Positions 45,074-54,958 are shown, counted from the first letter of the stretch. The stretch: 64,000 bases of DNA from Curtobacterium sp. MCLR17_036 (GCF_003234445.2 NZ_CP126269.1:2232001-2296000), one strand, 5' to 3'. The notes: a model not told the origin generated them from the letters alone. Numbers and translations: made by a program.

Positions 45074-45669
45074 TACTTCACCGGCAATGTCTTCGGCCGC
45101 CAACTGGAGCGGCGGGATTCGAACTCCGTGATCGAGGTCTCGTCACGGAGGGTGAGCCCGATGTCGTCGAGCCCTTCCATCAACCGCCAACGAGTGTAGG
45201 CGTCGATCTCGAAGGGGACGTCCACATCCCCGAGCGACACGCGCTGCTCCACCAGGTCCACGGTCGCCGACACCCCGGGGTTCCGCTCGATCTCGGCCCA
45301 GAGCCGCTCGACTTCCGGTTCGGTCACGATCGCGGTGACCAGTCCCTGCTTGCCCGCGTTGCCCTTGAAGATGTCGGCGAACCGGGGCGAGACGACGACC
45401 CGGAACCCGAAGTCGCGGAGCGCCCAGACGGCGTGCTCGCGACTCGATCCGGTGCCGAAGTCCGGGCCGGCGACCAGGACCTTCGCGTTGTCGTACGGAG
45501 CCTGGTTCAGCACGAACGTGGGGTCCTGCCGCCAGCCGGAGAACAGGGCGTCCTCGAAGCCGGTCTTCGTGACGCGCTTGAGGTAGACCGCGGGGATGAT
45601 CTGGTCGGTGTCGACGTTCGACCGCTTGAGCGGGGCGGCGATACCGGTGACGGTGGTGATCTTGTCCAT
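45073..45669 (-). CDS. leuD: 3-isopropylmalate dehydratase small subunit
   Basis: A 198-residue LeuD, swivelling subunit of isopropylmalate isomerase in leucine synthesis. Motifs [17 protein letters not shown] and [17 protein letters not shown] are characteristic. The ATG overlaps the leuC stop (TGATG), so the two subunits are coupled. The stop TAG touches the murA start. Confidence 0.96.
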   Translation of the reverse strand: MDKITTVTGIAAPLKRSNVDTDQIIPAVYLKRVTKTGFEDALFSGWRQDPTFVLNQAPYDNAKVLVAGPDFGTGSSREHAVWALRDFGFRVVVSPRFADIFKGNAGKQGLVTAIVTEPEVERLWAEIERNPGVSATVDLVEQRVSLGDVDVPFEIDAYTRWRLMEGLDDIGLTLRDETSITEFESRRSSWRPKTLPVK

Positions 45670-47126
45670 CAGAAGGTCCCCTCGGTGGCGGTGGCGGACG
45701 TCGCCGCCGCGATCTCGTCGTCGGTCTCCAGGTCCCACGGGCTCGACAGCGTGCCGCGCACCGCGGTGGCGGCGGCGACGAGCGGCGACACCAGGTGGGT
45801 GCGGCCCCCCTTGCCCTGGCGCCCCTCGAAGTTGCGGTTCGAGGTGCTCGCGCAGCGCTCCCCCGGTGCCAGCTGGTCCGGGTTCATGCCGAGGCACATC
45901 GAGCACCCGGCGAAGCGCCACTCGGCACCGAAGTCGGTGAACACCTTGTCGAGCCCCTCGGCCTCGGCCTCGAGCCGGACCCGCGCGGAGCCCGGCACGA
46001 CCATCACGCGGACGCCGTCGGCCTTGGTGCGCCCCTGGATGATCGACGCGAAGGCCCGCAGGTCCTCGATGCGCGAGTTCGTGCACGACCCCATGAAGAC
46101 CGCGTCGACGGCGATGTCCTTCATCGGGGTGCCGGCCGCGATGTCCATGTACTCCAGCGCACGCTTCGCGGCGGCCTGGTCGTTCGGGTCCTCGAAGTCG
46201 GCGGGCGACGGCACGCTCTCGGACAGCGAGACGCCCTGGCCCGGGTTCGTGCCCCAGGTGACGAAGGGCTCGAGCTCGTCGGCGTCGATGAAGACCTCGG
46301 CGTCGAACACGGCGTCGTCGTCGGTCGCCAGGGTGTCCCAGTACGCGACGGCGTCGTCCCAGTCCTGGCCGGTCGGTGCGTGGTCGCGGCCCTGCACGTA
46401 GTCGTAGGTGGTCTGGTCGGGGGCGACCATGCCGGCGCGGGCGCCGGCCTCGATCGACATGTTGCAGATCGTCATGCGGCCCTCCATCGAGAGCGCGCGG
46501 ATCGCCGAGCCGCGGTACTCGAGCACGTACCCCTGCCCGCCGCCGGTGCCGATCTTCGCGATGACCGCCAGGATGATGTCCTTCGCGGTCACGCCCGGGC
46601 GCAGCGTGCCCTCGACCGTGATCGCCATCGTCTTGAAGGGCTTCAGCGGCAGGGTCTGGGTGGCCAGGACGTGCTCGACCTCGGAGGTGCCGATGCCGAA
46701 CGCCATGGCGCCGAAGGCCCCGTGGGTGCTCGTGTGCGAGTCGCCGCAGACCACGGTGATCCCGGGCATCGTGAGGCCGAGCTGCGGGCCGACCACGTGG
46801 ACGATGCCCTGCTCCTTGTCGCCGAGCGAGTGCAGACGGACGCCGAACTCCTCGCAGTTGCGGCGGAGGGTCTCGATCTGCGTCCGGCTCGTCGGGTCCG
46901 CGATCGGGCGGTCGATGGCGAGCGTCGGGGTGTTGTGGTCCTCGGTCGCGATCGTCAGGTCGAGGCGACGGACGGGCCGGCCGGCCTGCCGCAGGCCGTC
47001 GAACGCCTGCGGACTCGTGACCTCGTGCACGAGGTGGAGGTCGATGTAGAGGAGATCCGGCTTCCCGTCCTCGCCCTTGACCACGACGTGGTCGTCCCAG
47101 ACCTTCTCGGCGAGCGTCTTTCCCAT
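45669..47126 (-). CDS. leuC: 3-isopropylmalate dehydratase large subunit
   Basis: A 485-residue LeuC, the iron-sulfur subunit of isopropylmalate isomerase. It shows [23 protein letters not shown] and the 4Fe-4S ligands in GSCTNSR and [16 protein letters not shown] lies about nine bases before the ATG. A 12-base palindrome at 47197-47208 upstream may be an operator. Confidence 0.97.
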   Translation of the reverse strand: MGKTLAEKVWDDHVVVKGEDGKPDLLYIDLHLVHEVTSPQAFDGLRQAGRPVRRLDLTIATEDHNTPTLAIDRPIADPTSRTQIETLRRNCEEFGVRLHSLGDKEQGIVHVVGPQLGLTMPGITVVCGDSHTSTHGAFGAMAFGIGTSEVEHVLATQTLPLKPFKTMAITVEGTLRPGVTAKDIILAVIAKIGTGGGQGYVLEYRGSAIRALSMEGRMTICNMSIEAGARAGMVAPDQTTYDYVQGRDHAPTGQDWDDAVAYWDTLATDDDAVFDAEVFIDADELEPFVTWGTNPGQGVSLSESVPSPADFEDPNDQAAAKRALEYMDIAAGTPMKDIAVDAVFMGSCTNSRIEDLRAFASIIQGRTKADGVRVMVVPGSARVRLEAEAEGLDKVFTDFGAEWRFAGCSMCLGMNPDQLAPGERCASTSNRNFEGRQGKGGRTHLVSPLVAAATAVRGTLSSPWDLETDDEIAAATSATATEGTF

Positions 47127-47196
47127 CGGCTCGGCCTCCCTCGTTCTCGTGTCGTCGGGCGCCGCTGACGCGACGCTGCGGTGGCAGCCTACCAGC

Positions 47197-47208
47197 TTGG
47201 TATACCAA
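47197..47208. promoter_or_regulatory. Palindrome TTGGTATACCAA upstream of leuC
   Basis: A perfect 12-base palindrome, AT-richer than its surroundings, 71 bases before the leuC start and 81 before the divergent FUSC gene. On the minus strand it lies just before a TAGGCT that could be a -10 box. It resembles operators of GntR-type repressors. No dedicated regulator gene is nearby. Confidence 0.5.
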
Positions 47209-47288
47209 CGTGCGCCCCGGGCCGGTGGACGGTCTGGAGGCCCGGCTCGACTCCCCGACACCCGTCGCGGTGGGAGGATGGTCGCGAC

Positions 47289-48356
47289 ATGACCACACCT
47301 GCGCACTCGACCCGGACGACCAACCTCGAGGGCGCAGCACGCGCCGCGATCGCCGGCGGCGCCCCGCTCGCCCTGCTCATCGCCCTGGGTCTGCCGCAGT
47401 ACGCGGCCTTCGGGGTGTTCGCCGGGTTCACCGCGATCTTCGGCGCGACCGAGCCCTACCGGCAGCGCGCCGTCACGACCGGGGTCGCCGGCGGCATGCA
47501 GGCGCTGTGCATGTTCGCAGGCGTCGGCGTCGGGCTCCTCGGCGCGCCGCTCTGGCTGCAGGCCCTCGGCCTCGTCGCGGTGCTCGTCTTCGCCGTGTGC
47601 ACGCTCTCGACGCTCCGGGCCATCCCGGCACAGCCGATCTTCCCGACGTTCGCCTTCCTGGTGTCCGCCCTGGTGCCGGCGCAGCCCGCCGACCTCCCGC
47701 TCGTCACGACGATCATCGTCTGCTCCGTGGCGTGGGCGTGGCTCGTCGCGATGTCCGGCGCCGTGCTCCGTCGGCTCCTGCACCCGCACGCCCCGCACCG
47801 GTTCCGGCCGCTCGCCGACCGCAAGCACCGTTCCTTCGCGGTCCTCGGCACCCCGGCGCTCTGGGAGACCGTCCTGCTCAACCTCGTCGGCGCGCTCGCC
47901 GCCGGGGCGGTGGCGTCGACGATCCCGTGGCTCGGGCACCCGTACTGGGCCGTGATCGCGGTCGTGTCGACGCTGCCCGCGATCCGGCAGCGCCACACCG
48001 TGCTCCGGGCGTTCCAGCGCTTCATCGGGACGATCGGCGGCACCGTGATCGCCGTCGGCATCCTGCTGCTCGAACCGTCGGCCTGGTGGGTGGTCGTCAT
48101 CGCGGTGGTCGGCCAGTTCTTCGCAGAGATCTTCGTCGCCCGCAACTACGCCGTGTGCCTGCTCTTCCTGACCCCGCTCGCCCTCGCCGTGTCGTGGCTG
48201 AGCCTGCCCGAGGCCCCCGAGCTCCTCGCGCTCGACCGCGTCGCACAGACCACCCTCGGCGCCGTGGTGAGCGTCGCGCTGCTCGTCGTCGGCCGGGCGA
48301 TCGAGCGGCGCCGCGGCCGGGCCCTCGGCGCCACGAGCGCGATCCGTACGGTGTGA
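47289..48356 (+). CDS. FUSC/YccC-like integral membrane protein
   Basis: A 355-residue membrane protein with two clusters of about five to six spans each (residues 15-160 and 215-340) separated by a cytosolic basic segment ([17 protein letters not shown]). This duplicated arrangement, with [31 protein letters not shown], fits the fusaric-acid-resistance-like (FUSC) family, probable efflux proteins. Substrate unknown. GGGAGG lies about eleven bases before the ATG. It is divergent from leuC. Confidence 0.82.
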   Translation: MTTPAHSTRTTNLEGAARAAIAGGAPLALLIALGLPQYAAFGVFAGFTAIFGATEPYRQRAVTTGVAGGMQALCMFAGVGVGLLGAPLWLQALGLVAVLVFAVCTLSTLRAIPAQPIFPTFAFLVSALVPAQPADLPLVTTIIVCSVAWAWLVAMSGAVLRRLLHPHAPHRFRPLADRKHRSFAVLGTPALWETVLLNLVGALAAGAVASTIPWLGHPYWAVIAVVSTLPAIRQRHTVLRAFQRFIGTIGGTVIAVGILLLEPSAWWVVVIAVVGQFFAEIFVARNYAVCLLFLTPLALAVSWLSLPEAPELLALDRVAQTTLGAVVSVALLVVGRAIERRRGRALGATSAIRTV

Positions 48357-48399
48357 GCGCGGGCGCCGGGGTGGGCGCCGGGGTGGGCCGGGGCGCGGG

Positions 48400-48860
48400 G
48401 TGCTGTTCTGCGCGCAGGTGGTCGTTCCGCGCGTCGGGAGCTCTTCCGCGCGTAGGAGGCCGTTCGTTCCGCCCCACCACGCGCGTTTCCGCTTCCCATC
48501 TCCCGCGCGATGGGAACGACTGCGCATGGCAGGGCGTTCCGCGCACAGAAGGCTGTTCCGCGCACGGCAGGCTCTTCCGCGCGTCGGAGGCCGTTCGTTC
48601 CGCCCCACCACGCGCGTTCCCGCTTCCCATCCCCCGCGCGATGGGAACGACTGCGCGTGGCAGGTCGTCTCGCGCGTCGGAGGCCGTTCCGCGCACGGCA
48701 GGCTGTTCCGCGCGTCGGATGCCGTTCGTTCCGCCTCGCCACGCGCGTTTCCGCTTCCCATCCCCCAGGCGATGGGAACGACTGCGCGTGGTCGGACGAT
48801 CCCCGCATGGTCGGACTGTTCGCGCGTGGTCGGACGACCTCCGCGGAGCCAGACGATCCG
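48400..48860 (+). repeat. Composite repeat array with three hairpin cores
   Basis: Short TTCCGCGCG units alternate with three copies of an ~80-base core starting near 48447, 48578 and 48708. Each core reads CGCGCGTMGGAKGCCGTTCG and later CGCTTCCCATC-N8-GATGGGAACG, the latter a perfect eight-base stem. Core copies differ at only a few positions. A related core occurs at 21500-21580 and an inverted one at 10371-10505. No gene is seen in 48357-49042. Confidence 0.85.
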
Positions 48861-48946
48861 TACCGCATCGCTCCCAACCGCGAAGCGCCGCGACGCGACG
48901 CGACGTCGACGACGGGAGCAGCGGGTGCGGACCCGGGCCCGCCGGG

Positions 48947-48987
48947 GGCGGGAGGCGCGGGACGGAGCCGCCCCGCGCCTCCCGGCC
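48947..48987. repeat. Dispersed palindromic element, variant centre
   Basis: Arms GGCGGGAGGCGCGGG and CCCCGCGCCTCCCGGCC flank ACGGAGCCG. It lies between the convergent FUSC and phosphatase genes, where it could end transcription. Confidence 0.7.
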
Positions 48988-49042
48988 GACCACAAGGACC
49001 ACGTGGCCAGCGCGCGCCCGGTACCAAGCGCGCGCCGCCGCT

Positions 49043-49648
49043 TCAGTCGCGCGGCTGGATGTTCCAGGCGTCGATGACGGGCCGGCCGTGCTCGTAGCCG
49101 AGGACGCTCACCGACGCGGTCGACAGTGCGAGCACGGCGCCGTCCTGCGGGGCGAGGCGGATCCACGCGGCGCCGAGCGCGCGCAGCACGTGGCCGTGCG
49201 CGACGACGACGGCGTCGTCGCCCTCGGCGAGCACCGGCCGGACCCGGTCGAGGACGCGCTCGACGCGGACGCGGACCTCGGCAGCGGTCTCCCCCGGGGT
49301 GTCACCGGCCGGGACGCCGTCGGTCCAGAGGTCCCACGGGCCGTGCCGGAGCACCTTGATCTGCGGGGTGGTCAGGCCCTCGTAGGCGCCGTAGTCCCAC
49401 TCGTACAGGTCCTCGTCGAGCTCGGGGTCGACGCCGATGAGGCGGGCGGTGTCGCGGGCGCGCTGCAGCGGGCTGGACAGGGCCGTCGCGAACGTGCGGT
49501 CGGCGAGGTACCGGCCGGCGCGTTCGGCTTGCTGGATGCCGGCGTCGGTGAGCGGGATGTCGGTGCGGCCGGTGTGCTGGCCGCTCTTCGACCACTCCGT
49601 CTCACCGTGACGGACGAGGACGAGTTCGCCGGGGCGTTCCGAGGTCAT
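49043..49648 (-). CDS. Histidine phosphatase family protein (phosphoglycerate mutase-like)
   Basis: A 201-residue member of the histidine phosphatase superfamily. The catalytic [20 protein letters not shown] motif (His about 14), [11 protein letters not shown], the [10 protein letters not shown] stretch and the second His in [11 protein letters not shown] are all visible. Length and the small insert are closer to broad-specificity phosphatases (CobC/GpmB-like) than to a glycolytic mutase. AAGGA lies five bases before the ATG, which overlaps the crcB stop. Confidence 0.92.
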   Translation of the reverse strand: MTSERPGELVLVRHGETEWSKSGQHTGRTDIPLTDAGIQQAERAGRYLADRTFATALSSPLQRARDTARLIGVDPELDEDLYEWDYGAYEGLTTPQIKVLRHGPWDLWTDGVPAGDTPGETAAEVRVRVERVLDRVRPVLAEGDDAVVVAHGHVLRALGAAWIRLAPQDGAVLALSTASVSVLGYEHGRPVIDAWNIQPRD

Positions 49649-50019
49649 GTGTTCCTTCCGAGCCAGAGGCCGAGCGCAGCCGCGCCGACCGAGACGACGA
49701 GCATGCCGAGGCCGTTCAGGACGGCGAGCCGGGGTCTGCCGGATCGGAGGAGCTGGACGGTCTCGACACTCGCCGTCGAGAACGTCGTGTACCCGCCCAT
49801 CATGCCCGTCCCGAGCACGGCGACCGCCGGGAGCGGGATGGTCCCGGCCTGTCCGAGGCCGGTGAGCACGCCGAGCACGAGCGATCCGGAGACGTTGATG
49901 ACGAGGGTGCCGAGCGGGAACCCGGTCACCCGCGCCTTGACGACGCCGTCGAGCACGAAGCGCAGGGCGGCGCCGACGCCGCCGCCCACCGCGACGAGCA
50001 GGAGTCCGAGGGCCGTCAC
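49645..50019 (-). CDS. crcB: Fluoride ion channel CrcB/FluC, second subunit
   Basis: A 124-residue, four-span membrane protein of the Fluc family that exports fluoride. The conserved GGGVGAALRF start, LVINVSGSLVLGVL and GYTTFSTASVET (channel Phe/Thr/Ser track) are visible. The GTG overlaps the upstream crcB stop. Pairs of adjacent crcB genes usually encode a heterodimer with opposite topologies. Confidence 0.93.
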   Translation of the reverse strand: MTALGLLLVAVGGGVGAALRFVLDGVVKARVTGFPLGTLVINVSGSLVLGVLTGLGQAGTIPLPAVAVLGTGMMGGYTTFSTASVETVQLLRSGRPRLAVLNGLGMLVVSVGAAALGLWLGRNT

Positions 50020-50426
50020 CGCGCCCGGCTCGCGATCCAGGTGCCGGCCGCGACGGCGACGAGTCCGAGGAGCACCGAGAGCAGGGCGTAGCCGCTGCCG
50101 GCTCCCCAGCGACCGGCGACGAGCAGCTGCGCGGTGTCGTCGGCGAGGGTGCTGTACGTGGTGAAGCCGCCGAGCACCCCGGTGCCGACGAACAGGCGGA
50201 CCAGCCGTCGCCGGCCGGTGTCGGGGCCGAGGTGGGCGAGTCGCTCGAGCAGGAGTCCGAGGCAGAAGGCCCCGACGACGTTGATCGCCAGGATCGTCCA
50301 GCTGGTGCCGTCGTGCGCCGGGAACGCCTCGGCGAGCGCTGCCCGCGCACCGGTGCCGATCGCGCCGCCGAGCGCGACGAGGGCGATCAGCCGCCACCGC
50401 CGGTGCAGTGGTCGGTCGTCGCGCAC
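50016..50426 (-). CDS. crcB: Fluoride ion channel CrcB/FluC, first subunit
   Basis: A 136-residue Fluc-family protein with four spans: ALGGAIGTGARAAL, WTILAINVVGAFCLGLLLER and GFTTYSTLADDT. The GTG at 50426 (VRDDRPLHRRWR) gives a basic N-terminus before span one. Longer readings run into the divergent regulator gene and are rejected. It is coupled to the second crcB by a four-base overlap. No fluoride riboswitch is recognisable upstream. Confidence 0.92.
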   Translation of the reverse strand: MRDDRPLHRRWRLIALVALGGAIGTGARAALAEAFPAHDGTSWTILAINVVGAFCLGLLLERLAHLGPDTGRRRLVRLFVGTGVLGGFTTYSTLADDTAQLLVAGRWGAGSGYALLSVLLGLVAVAAGTWIASRAR

Positions 50427-50515
50427 AGCGATCAGGCTAACGGAAGGAGTCGGCGCCGGACGGCCCACACGTGCACGCCAAGTCGTATTATGAATAGACA
50501 CATTGAGGAGCGATG

Positions 50516-51643
50516 ATGCTGTACCAGTCGACCTTCGAGGACCTCCGCGCACGGATCCGGAGCGGGGAGTTCGCCGTGGGCGACCGGCTCCCCACCGAGG
50601 CGGAACTCCTCGAGCACTACCGCATCAGCGCCATCACGCTGCGCCGCGCCCTCGACATGCTGCGCGCCGAGGGCTACGTCGCCCGGCGTCCCCGGGTCGG
50701 CACCACCGTCGTCAGCGTCGACGCGACCGCTCCGACCGACCCGACCGCGCAGATCGACGTCGGCGTGGTGCTGACGAACTTCGACGACACCTTCGGGACG
50801 CGTCTGCTCGAGGGGATGCTCGACGAGGCCGGTACCGGCGCGAACGTCATCCTGAAGCGCACGCACGGCGACCACGACGCCGAGGACGCCGCGATCCGCT
50901 CCCTGGCGTCCCGGGTGCAGGGCCTCATCGTGCTGCCGAGCAGCTCGGAGTTCATCCCGCCGGCGGTGCTGGAGCTGCTGCCGGCCGGGTTCCCGGTGGT
51001 GATCCTGGACCGGCGGTACGAGGGGATCCCGGTGTCGGACATCTCGACCGACAACATCGCGGCCGGGTCGGCCGCGACCGAGCACCTCTTCGCGCTCGGG
51101 CACCGCGCCGTCGCGCTCGTGACGTCGGACAGTCGGGTGACGTCGAACGACGACCGCCGCCGCGGCTGGGTCGGCGCGCACGCGCGCAACGACAAGGCGC
51201 TCGACGACGGGCTCGCCTTCCACGACGTCGAGTCGACCCTGCCGGGTGCGACGGACCGCCCCGAGGACGACGTCGCCCGGTTGGTCGCGTTCGTCGAGTC
51301 CCACCCGGAGGCCACCGGCTTCGTGGCCGGTGAGTACAACATCGCGCTGCTCCTGCGGGACGCCCTGGAGGCACTGGGCAAGCGGGTGCCGGAGGACGCG
51401 TCCGTCGTGTGCTTCGACCACCCCGCCGCCACCTTCGACCGGCGCATGTTCCGGTTCACGCACGTGGCGCAGGACCAGCCCGGCGTGGGACGCCGGGCTG
51501 TCGAGCAGCTGCTGCGGCAGGCACGGGGCGAGACGGCGTCCCGGAAGATCCTCGTGCCTGCCGAGCTGGTGCCGGGGGCGTCGACGGCTGCGCCGCCTAC
51601 GCGTCGAGGCGGGCGCGCAGCTCCGTCGCCATCACGGCGCTGA
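50516..51643 (+). CDS. GntR/LacI hybrid transcriptional regulator
   Basis: A 375-residue regulator joining a GntR winged helix (about 1-65: LPTEAELLEHYRISAITLRRALDMLRAEGYV) to a LacI/periplasmic-binding-like sugar sensor (about 80-365, with GLIVLPSSS, STDNIAAGSAATEHLFALGH and VCFDHPAATFDRR). The AraR family has this layout. GAGGAG favours the second of two tandem ATGs. A TATTAT at 50486-50491 is a likely -10. The gene ends inside the 3' end of the convergent GH76 gene (47-base overlap). Inferred role: controls the mannan locus in response to an imported mannoside. Confidence 0.87.
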   Translation: MLYQSTFEDLRARIRSGEFAVGDRLPTEAELLEHYRISAITLRRALDMLRAEGYVARRPRVGTTVVSVDATAPTDPTAQIDVGVVLTNFDDTFGTRLLEGMLDEAGTGANVILKRTHGDHDAEDAAIRSLASRVQGLIVLPSSSEFIPPAVLELLPAGFPVVILDRRYEGIPVSDISTDNIAAGSAATEHLFALGHRAVALVTSDSRVTSNDDRRRGWVGAHARNDKALDDGLAFHDVESTLPGATDRPEDDVARLVAFVESHPEATGFVAGEYNIALLLRDALEALGKRVPEDASVVCFDHPAATFDRRMFRFTHVAQDQPGVGRRAVEQLLRQARGETASRKILVPAELVPGASTAAPPTRRGGRAAPSPSRR

Positions 51644-52658
51644 GCTGGGTCGAGTACGGCACCCGCTCCTCCGCCGGTCCGCTCCAGTCGTTCGCGGCGG
51701 GACGGTCGAGCGCGTCCGGCACCGACGCCCACAGCGCGTCGGTGCTCGCGCGGAGGAAGTCGAGGAGCTCGGTGCGGCGTGCGTCCTGCTCGGGGAGCCG
51801 CTCGAGCAGGAGCCCGAGGTAGCGGTAGTAGACCCCCTTGAACAGCCCCTCGTCGCCGCCGTCCCCCTCCTGTCGGAAGACCGTGCCGTCGGACAGCTCC
51901 CGCACGGCCGTGACGGCGGTGCGGGCGGCGACGTCGAGCAGCGCTGCGTCGTCGTGTGTCGCGGCGAGCTCGACGGCGGCGCCGACCCAGAGGCCCTGGT
52001 TGTAGGTGAAGCGCCACTGGGTGTCGACGCGGCCGTCGTCCTCGCGGTTGATCCCGTCCTCGACGAAGCCGTCCGCGCCCACCAGGGTGCGGCGGAGCCA
52101 GTCGAAGGCCGTGTCGGCGTGGCGCAGGAACCGGTCGTCGCCGGTCAGCCGGTGCAGGCGGGCACCGAGGATGACGAGCGGCCCGTTCGCCGGGGTGTTC
52201 TTGTACGCGAGCTGCTGCTTGCGCCAGGCGAGGCTCTCGCCGCCGCGGTCGTTCCAGCCGTGCTCGACGACGTGGTCGAACAGGGCGACGGCGTCGTCCC
52301 GGTAGGCGACGTCCCCGGTGGCGTGGTGCAGGCGGAGCGTCGCGAGGGCGAACCAGAGCATGTCGTCGAAGTAGTCGTTGTACAGGCTCCCGCCGTTGCG
52401 TTCGACGATGTTCCGGTGCGCCTGCCGCGCCTGTTCGAGCCGTTCGGGATCGCCGCTGCGCTCGTGGGCGTCGAGGCGCACGTCGATCAGGTGGGCGAGC
52501 CACCAGTAGTTGAACGTGGCGTCGTCGCTGTCGGCGGTGGGCCAGGAGTTGTGCAGGTACTGGGGCCACGGCGCGCCGTAGAGCTGCTCGATGCTGTCCT
52601 GGATCCGGTCGGCCCGGTCCGCCCAGGTGGCGGTGCCGGTGGCTGCGGTGGTGGTCAC
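51597..52658 (-). CDS. Cytosolic GH76 family alpha-1,6-mannanase-like glycosidase
   Basis: A 353-residue (alpha/alpha)6-barrel protein of glycoside hydrolase family 76. The paired catalytic Asp residues are in NDYFDDMLWFAL (about 97-98), and TYNQGLWVGAAVEL is also typical. There is no signal peptide, so it should cut imported alpha-1,6-manno-oligosaccharides inside the cell. The GTG overlaps the stop of the binding-protein gene. It is last in the GH125-permease-permease-binding protein-GH76 operon. Confidence 0.87.
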   Translation of the reverse strand: MTTTAATGTATWADRADRIQDSIEQLYGAPWPQYLHNSWPTADSDDATFNYWWLAHLIDVRLDAHERSGDPERLEQARQAHRNIVERNGGSLYNDYFDDMLWFALATLRLHHATGDVAYRDDAVALFDHVVEHGWNDRGGESLAWRKQQLAYKNTPANGPLVILGARLHRLTGDDRFLRHADTAFDWLRRTLVGADGFVEDGINREDDGRVDTQWRFTYNQGLWVGAAVELAATHDDAALLDVAARTAVTAVRELSDGTVFRQEGDGGDEGLFKGVYYRYLGLLLERLPEQDARRTELLDFLRASTDALWASVPDALDRPAANDWSGPAEERVPYSTQLSAVMATELRARLDA

Positions 52659-53911
52659 TTGCGGTTCTCCTGGAGGATCTGGTCGCCCTGCTTCGCGGCC
52701 TGGGCGAGTGCCTGCTCGGCGGTGAGCTGTCCGGACATGAACTTCTCGAGCGCCGGGGTGAGCGCCTTGCCCTCGACGTCGCTGTACCCGGGGACGTCGG
52801 GGCGGACCTTCGCGTACTCGAGCGTCTTCACGAAGCCGGCGTACCGGGGGTCGTCGGTGAAGAACGGGTCGTTGGCGGAGGCACGGTTGGCGGGGATCCA
52901 GCCGGAGATCTTGGCGAAGTCGACGCCGTTCTCGGCCTTGGTGGCCCACCACTTCTCGAAGGCCCACGCGCCGTCGGCCTGCTTCGCGCCGGTCGGGATC
53001 GCGAGGCCGAAGCCGCCCATCACGGCCCCCTTGTCGCCGCCGGGTCCGGCGACGGGCTCGGTGACCGCCCAGTCGAGGTCGTCCGCCTTGTCGAGGTTCG
53101 GGACGTCCCACGGGCCGTCGTACTTCATCGCTGCCTGACCGGCGGCGAAGACGTCGTTGCTGTCACCGAAGCCGTTCGTGTAGACGCCGTCGTCCATCAG
53201 GGACTTCCAGAAGTCGAGCACCTCGACGCCCTCGGGGCTGTCGTAGGCGGTCTTCGTGCCGTCGTCGCTGAGCAGCTGCCCACCGGCCTGCTGCAGCCAC
53301 ATCGAGAACAGGCCGGGGTCGTTCAGCATGAACCCGGACTGCTGCAGCTTGCCGCCCTTGTCGACCGTGAGCTTCTGCGCGTCGGTCTTCAGTTCGTCCC
53401 AGGTCGTGGGCGGGGTGAGCCCGGCGTCCGAGAAGAGCTTCTTGTTGTAGACGAGCGAGCGGTTGTCGACGAGCAGCGGCAGCCCGTACAGCTTGCCGTC
53501 GTACCGCATCTCGGACAGGGCCTGCGGGTAGAACTCGTCGGTGTCGACCTTGTCCGACTCGACACGGTCGTCGATGGCCTGCAGGGCGCCCTTCGGCGCG
53601 TAGAGCGAGGTCTGGTAGCGGTCCCAGAGCACGAGGTCGGGGACCTGTCCGCCCGCGATCGCGGTGAGGAGCTTCTGCTCGACGAGCTCCTGCGGCACGT
53701 ACTTGACCGTGTACTCCTTCTGCGAGTCGTTGAACGCGGTGGTCATCTGCTCGATCTGTTCGACCTGGTCACCGGACCAGGATCCCCACATCGTGACCTG
53801 CTGGCGGCCGTCGGCACCGGTGGTGCCGCTCGAGCCGGACGAGCAGCCGGTGAGGACGAGGGCCGCGGCGGCGAGGGCCGCAGCGGCTCCGAGGAGACGT
53901 CGTGACTTCAT
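52655..53911 (-). CDS. ABC sugar transporter, solute-binding lipoprotein
   Basis: A 418-residue family 1 extracellular solute-binding protein. The signal peptide ends at a lipobox LTGC with lipidated Cys23. The mature start VTMWGSWSGDQVEQIEQM and DLVLWDRYQTSLYAPKGAL are typical of MalE-like proteins. AAGGA lies about nine bases before the ATG. It lies downstream of its two permease genes, separated from them by 90 bases. Substrate, from the flanking GH76 and GH125 genes, is probably an alpha-manno-oligosaccharide (inference). Confidence 0.93.
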   Translation of the reverse strand: MKSRRLLGAAAALAAAALVLTGCSSGSSGTTGADGRQQVTMWGSWSGDQVEQIEQMTTAFNDSQKEYTVKYVPQELVEQKLLTAIAGGQVPDLVLWDRYQTSLYAPKGALQAIDDRVESDKVDTDEFYPQALSEMRYDGKLYGLPLLVDNRSLVYNKKLFSDAGLTPPTTWDELKTDAQKLTVDKGGKLQQSGFMLNDPGLFSMWLQQAGGQLLSDDGTKTAYDSPEGVEVLDFWKSLMDDGVYTNGFGDSNDVFAAGQAAMKYDGPWDVPNLDKADDLDWAVTEPVAGPGGDKGAVMGGFGLAIPTGAKQADGAWAFEKWWATKAENGVDFAKISGWIPANRASANDPFFTDDPRYAGFVKTLEYAKVRPDVPGYSDVEGKALTPALEKFMSGQLTAEQALAQAAKQGDQILQENRK

Positions 53912-54001
53912 TGTCGTGTTCCTTTTCGTTGCGTGGGCGTCGCGCGGACGGCGACGCCGTGGTGGTCGGGTGTCAGACGGTGGGGGGCTCTCCCGGAGGT
54001 C

Positions 54002-54958
54002 TCACTTGGTGCCGGCGTGCGCGATGCCCTCGATGATCCAGCGCTGCGCGAGGATGAAGACCACGAGCACCGGGACCATCGTGATGATCGTGCCGGCCAT
54101 GAGCGGGCCGTAGTTCGTCGTGTAGTTGTTCACGAAGCCGGCGAGCCCGACCTGGACCGTCATCATCTTCGGGTCGTTGAGGACGATGAGCGGCCAGAGG
54201 AAGTTGTTCCACCCCGCCTGGAAGCTGAGGAGTCCGAGCACGGCCAGTCCGGCCTTCGTGAGCGGGAAGTAGATCGACGTGAAGATGCGGAACTCCCCCG
54301 CTCCGTCGATGCGCGCGGCCTCGCCGAGATCGTCGGGCAGCGACTCGAAGAACTGCTTCATGAAGAAGACCGCGAACGCGCCCGCGGCACCGGGGACGAT
54401 GACGGCCCAGTACGTGTTGATGAGGCCGAGTCCACCGTTGCCGCTCAGGTCGTTGCCGCCGAGCAGCGGGAAGTGCCGGAGCACCAGGAACGTCGGGATC
54501 ATCGTCACGATGCTCGGCACCATGAGCGAGGACAGGAACGTGATGAAGACCGCTTGACGGCCTGCGAACCGGAGCTTCGCCAGCGCGTAGCCGGCGAGCG
54601 ACCCGAAGAACAGGTTCGCGACGGCACCGCCGACGCCGAGGATGAGCGTGTTGACGAAGTACCGCCCGTACGGCACGGTCGTCACGGCCTGGACGTAGTT
54701 GTCGACGGTCGGCCGCAGCGGGACGAGCGAGAGCGAGTGCGCGAGGATCTCCCCCGCGGGCTTCAGCGACGTCGCGAGGGTCCAGACGAGCGGCGCGACG
54801 GTGACGACGCTGACCAGCACGACACCGATCCACCAGGCGACGGTCTTGACCCGTCCGACGGTGGTCGCCCGGCGGCGGAGCCGCGAGGGCCCAGGCGACG
54901 CCGGGCGAGCGGAGGTGGCGGTGGCGGTGGCGGAGGCGCGGGGTGCGGTGGCGGTCAT
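54002..54958 (-). CDS. ABC sugar transporter permease (MalG-type)
   Basis: A 318-residue inner-membrane subunit with six spans after a 40-residue basic, Ala/Thr-rich N-terminal tail. The EAA loop that docks the ATPase is EAARIDGAGEFRIF (about 215-228). ATG overlaps the stop of the partner permease (ATGA). No ATPase gene is present in the operon, so a shared MsmK-like ATPase elsewhere is expected. Confidence 0.93.
   Translation of the reverse strand: MTATAPRASATATATSARPASPGPSRLRRRATTVGRVKTVAWWIGVVLVSVVTVAPLVWTLATSLKPAGEILAHSLSLVPLRPTVDNYVQAVTTVPYGRYFVNTLILGVGGAVANLFFGSLAGYALAKLRFAGRQAVFITFLSSLMVPSIVTMIPTFLVLRHFPLLGGNDLSGNGGLGLINTYWAVIVPGAAGAFAVFFMKQFFESLPDDLGEAARIDGAGEFRIFTSIYFPLTKAGLAVLGLLSFQAGWNNFLWPLIVLNDPKMMTVQVGLAGFVNNYTTNYGPLMAGTIITMVPVLVVFILAQRWIIEGIAHAGTK

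Noticed and set aside
50427..50515. Fluoride riboswitch (crcB motif) before the crcB pair
   Set aside because: The gap is only 89 bases, shared with the divergent regulator, and I cannot find the conserved aptamer bases.
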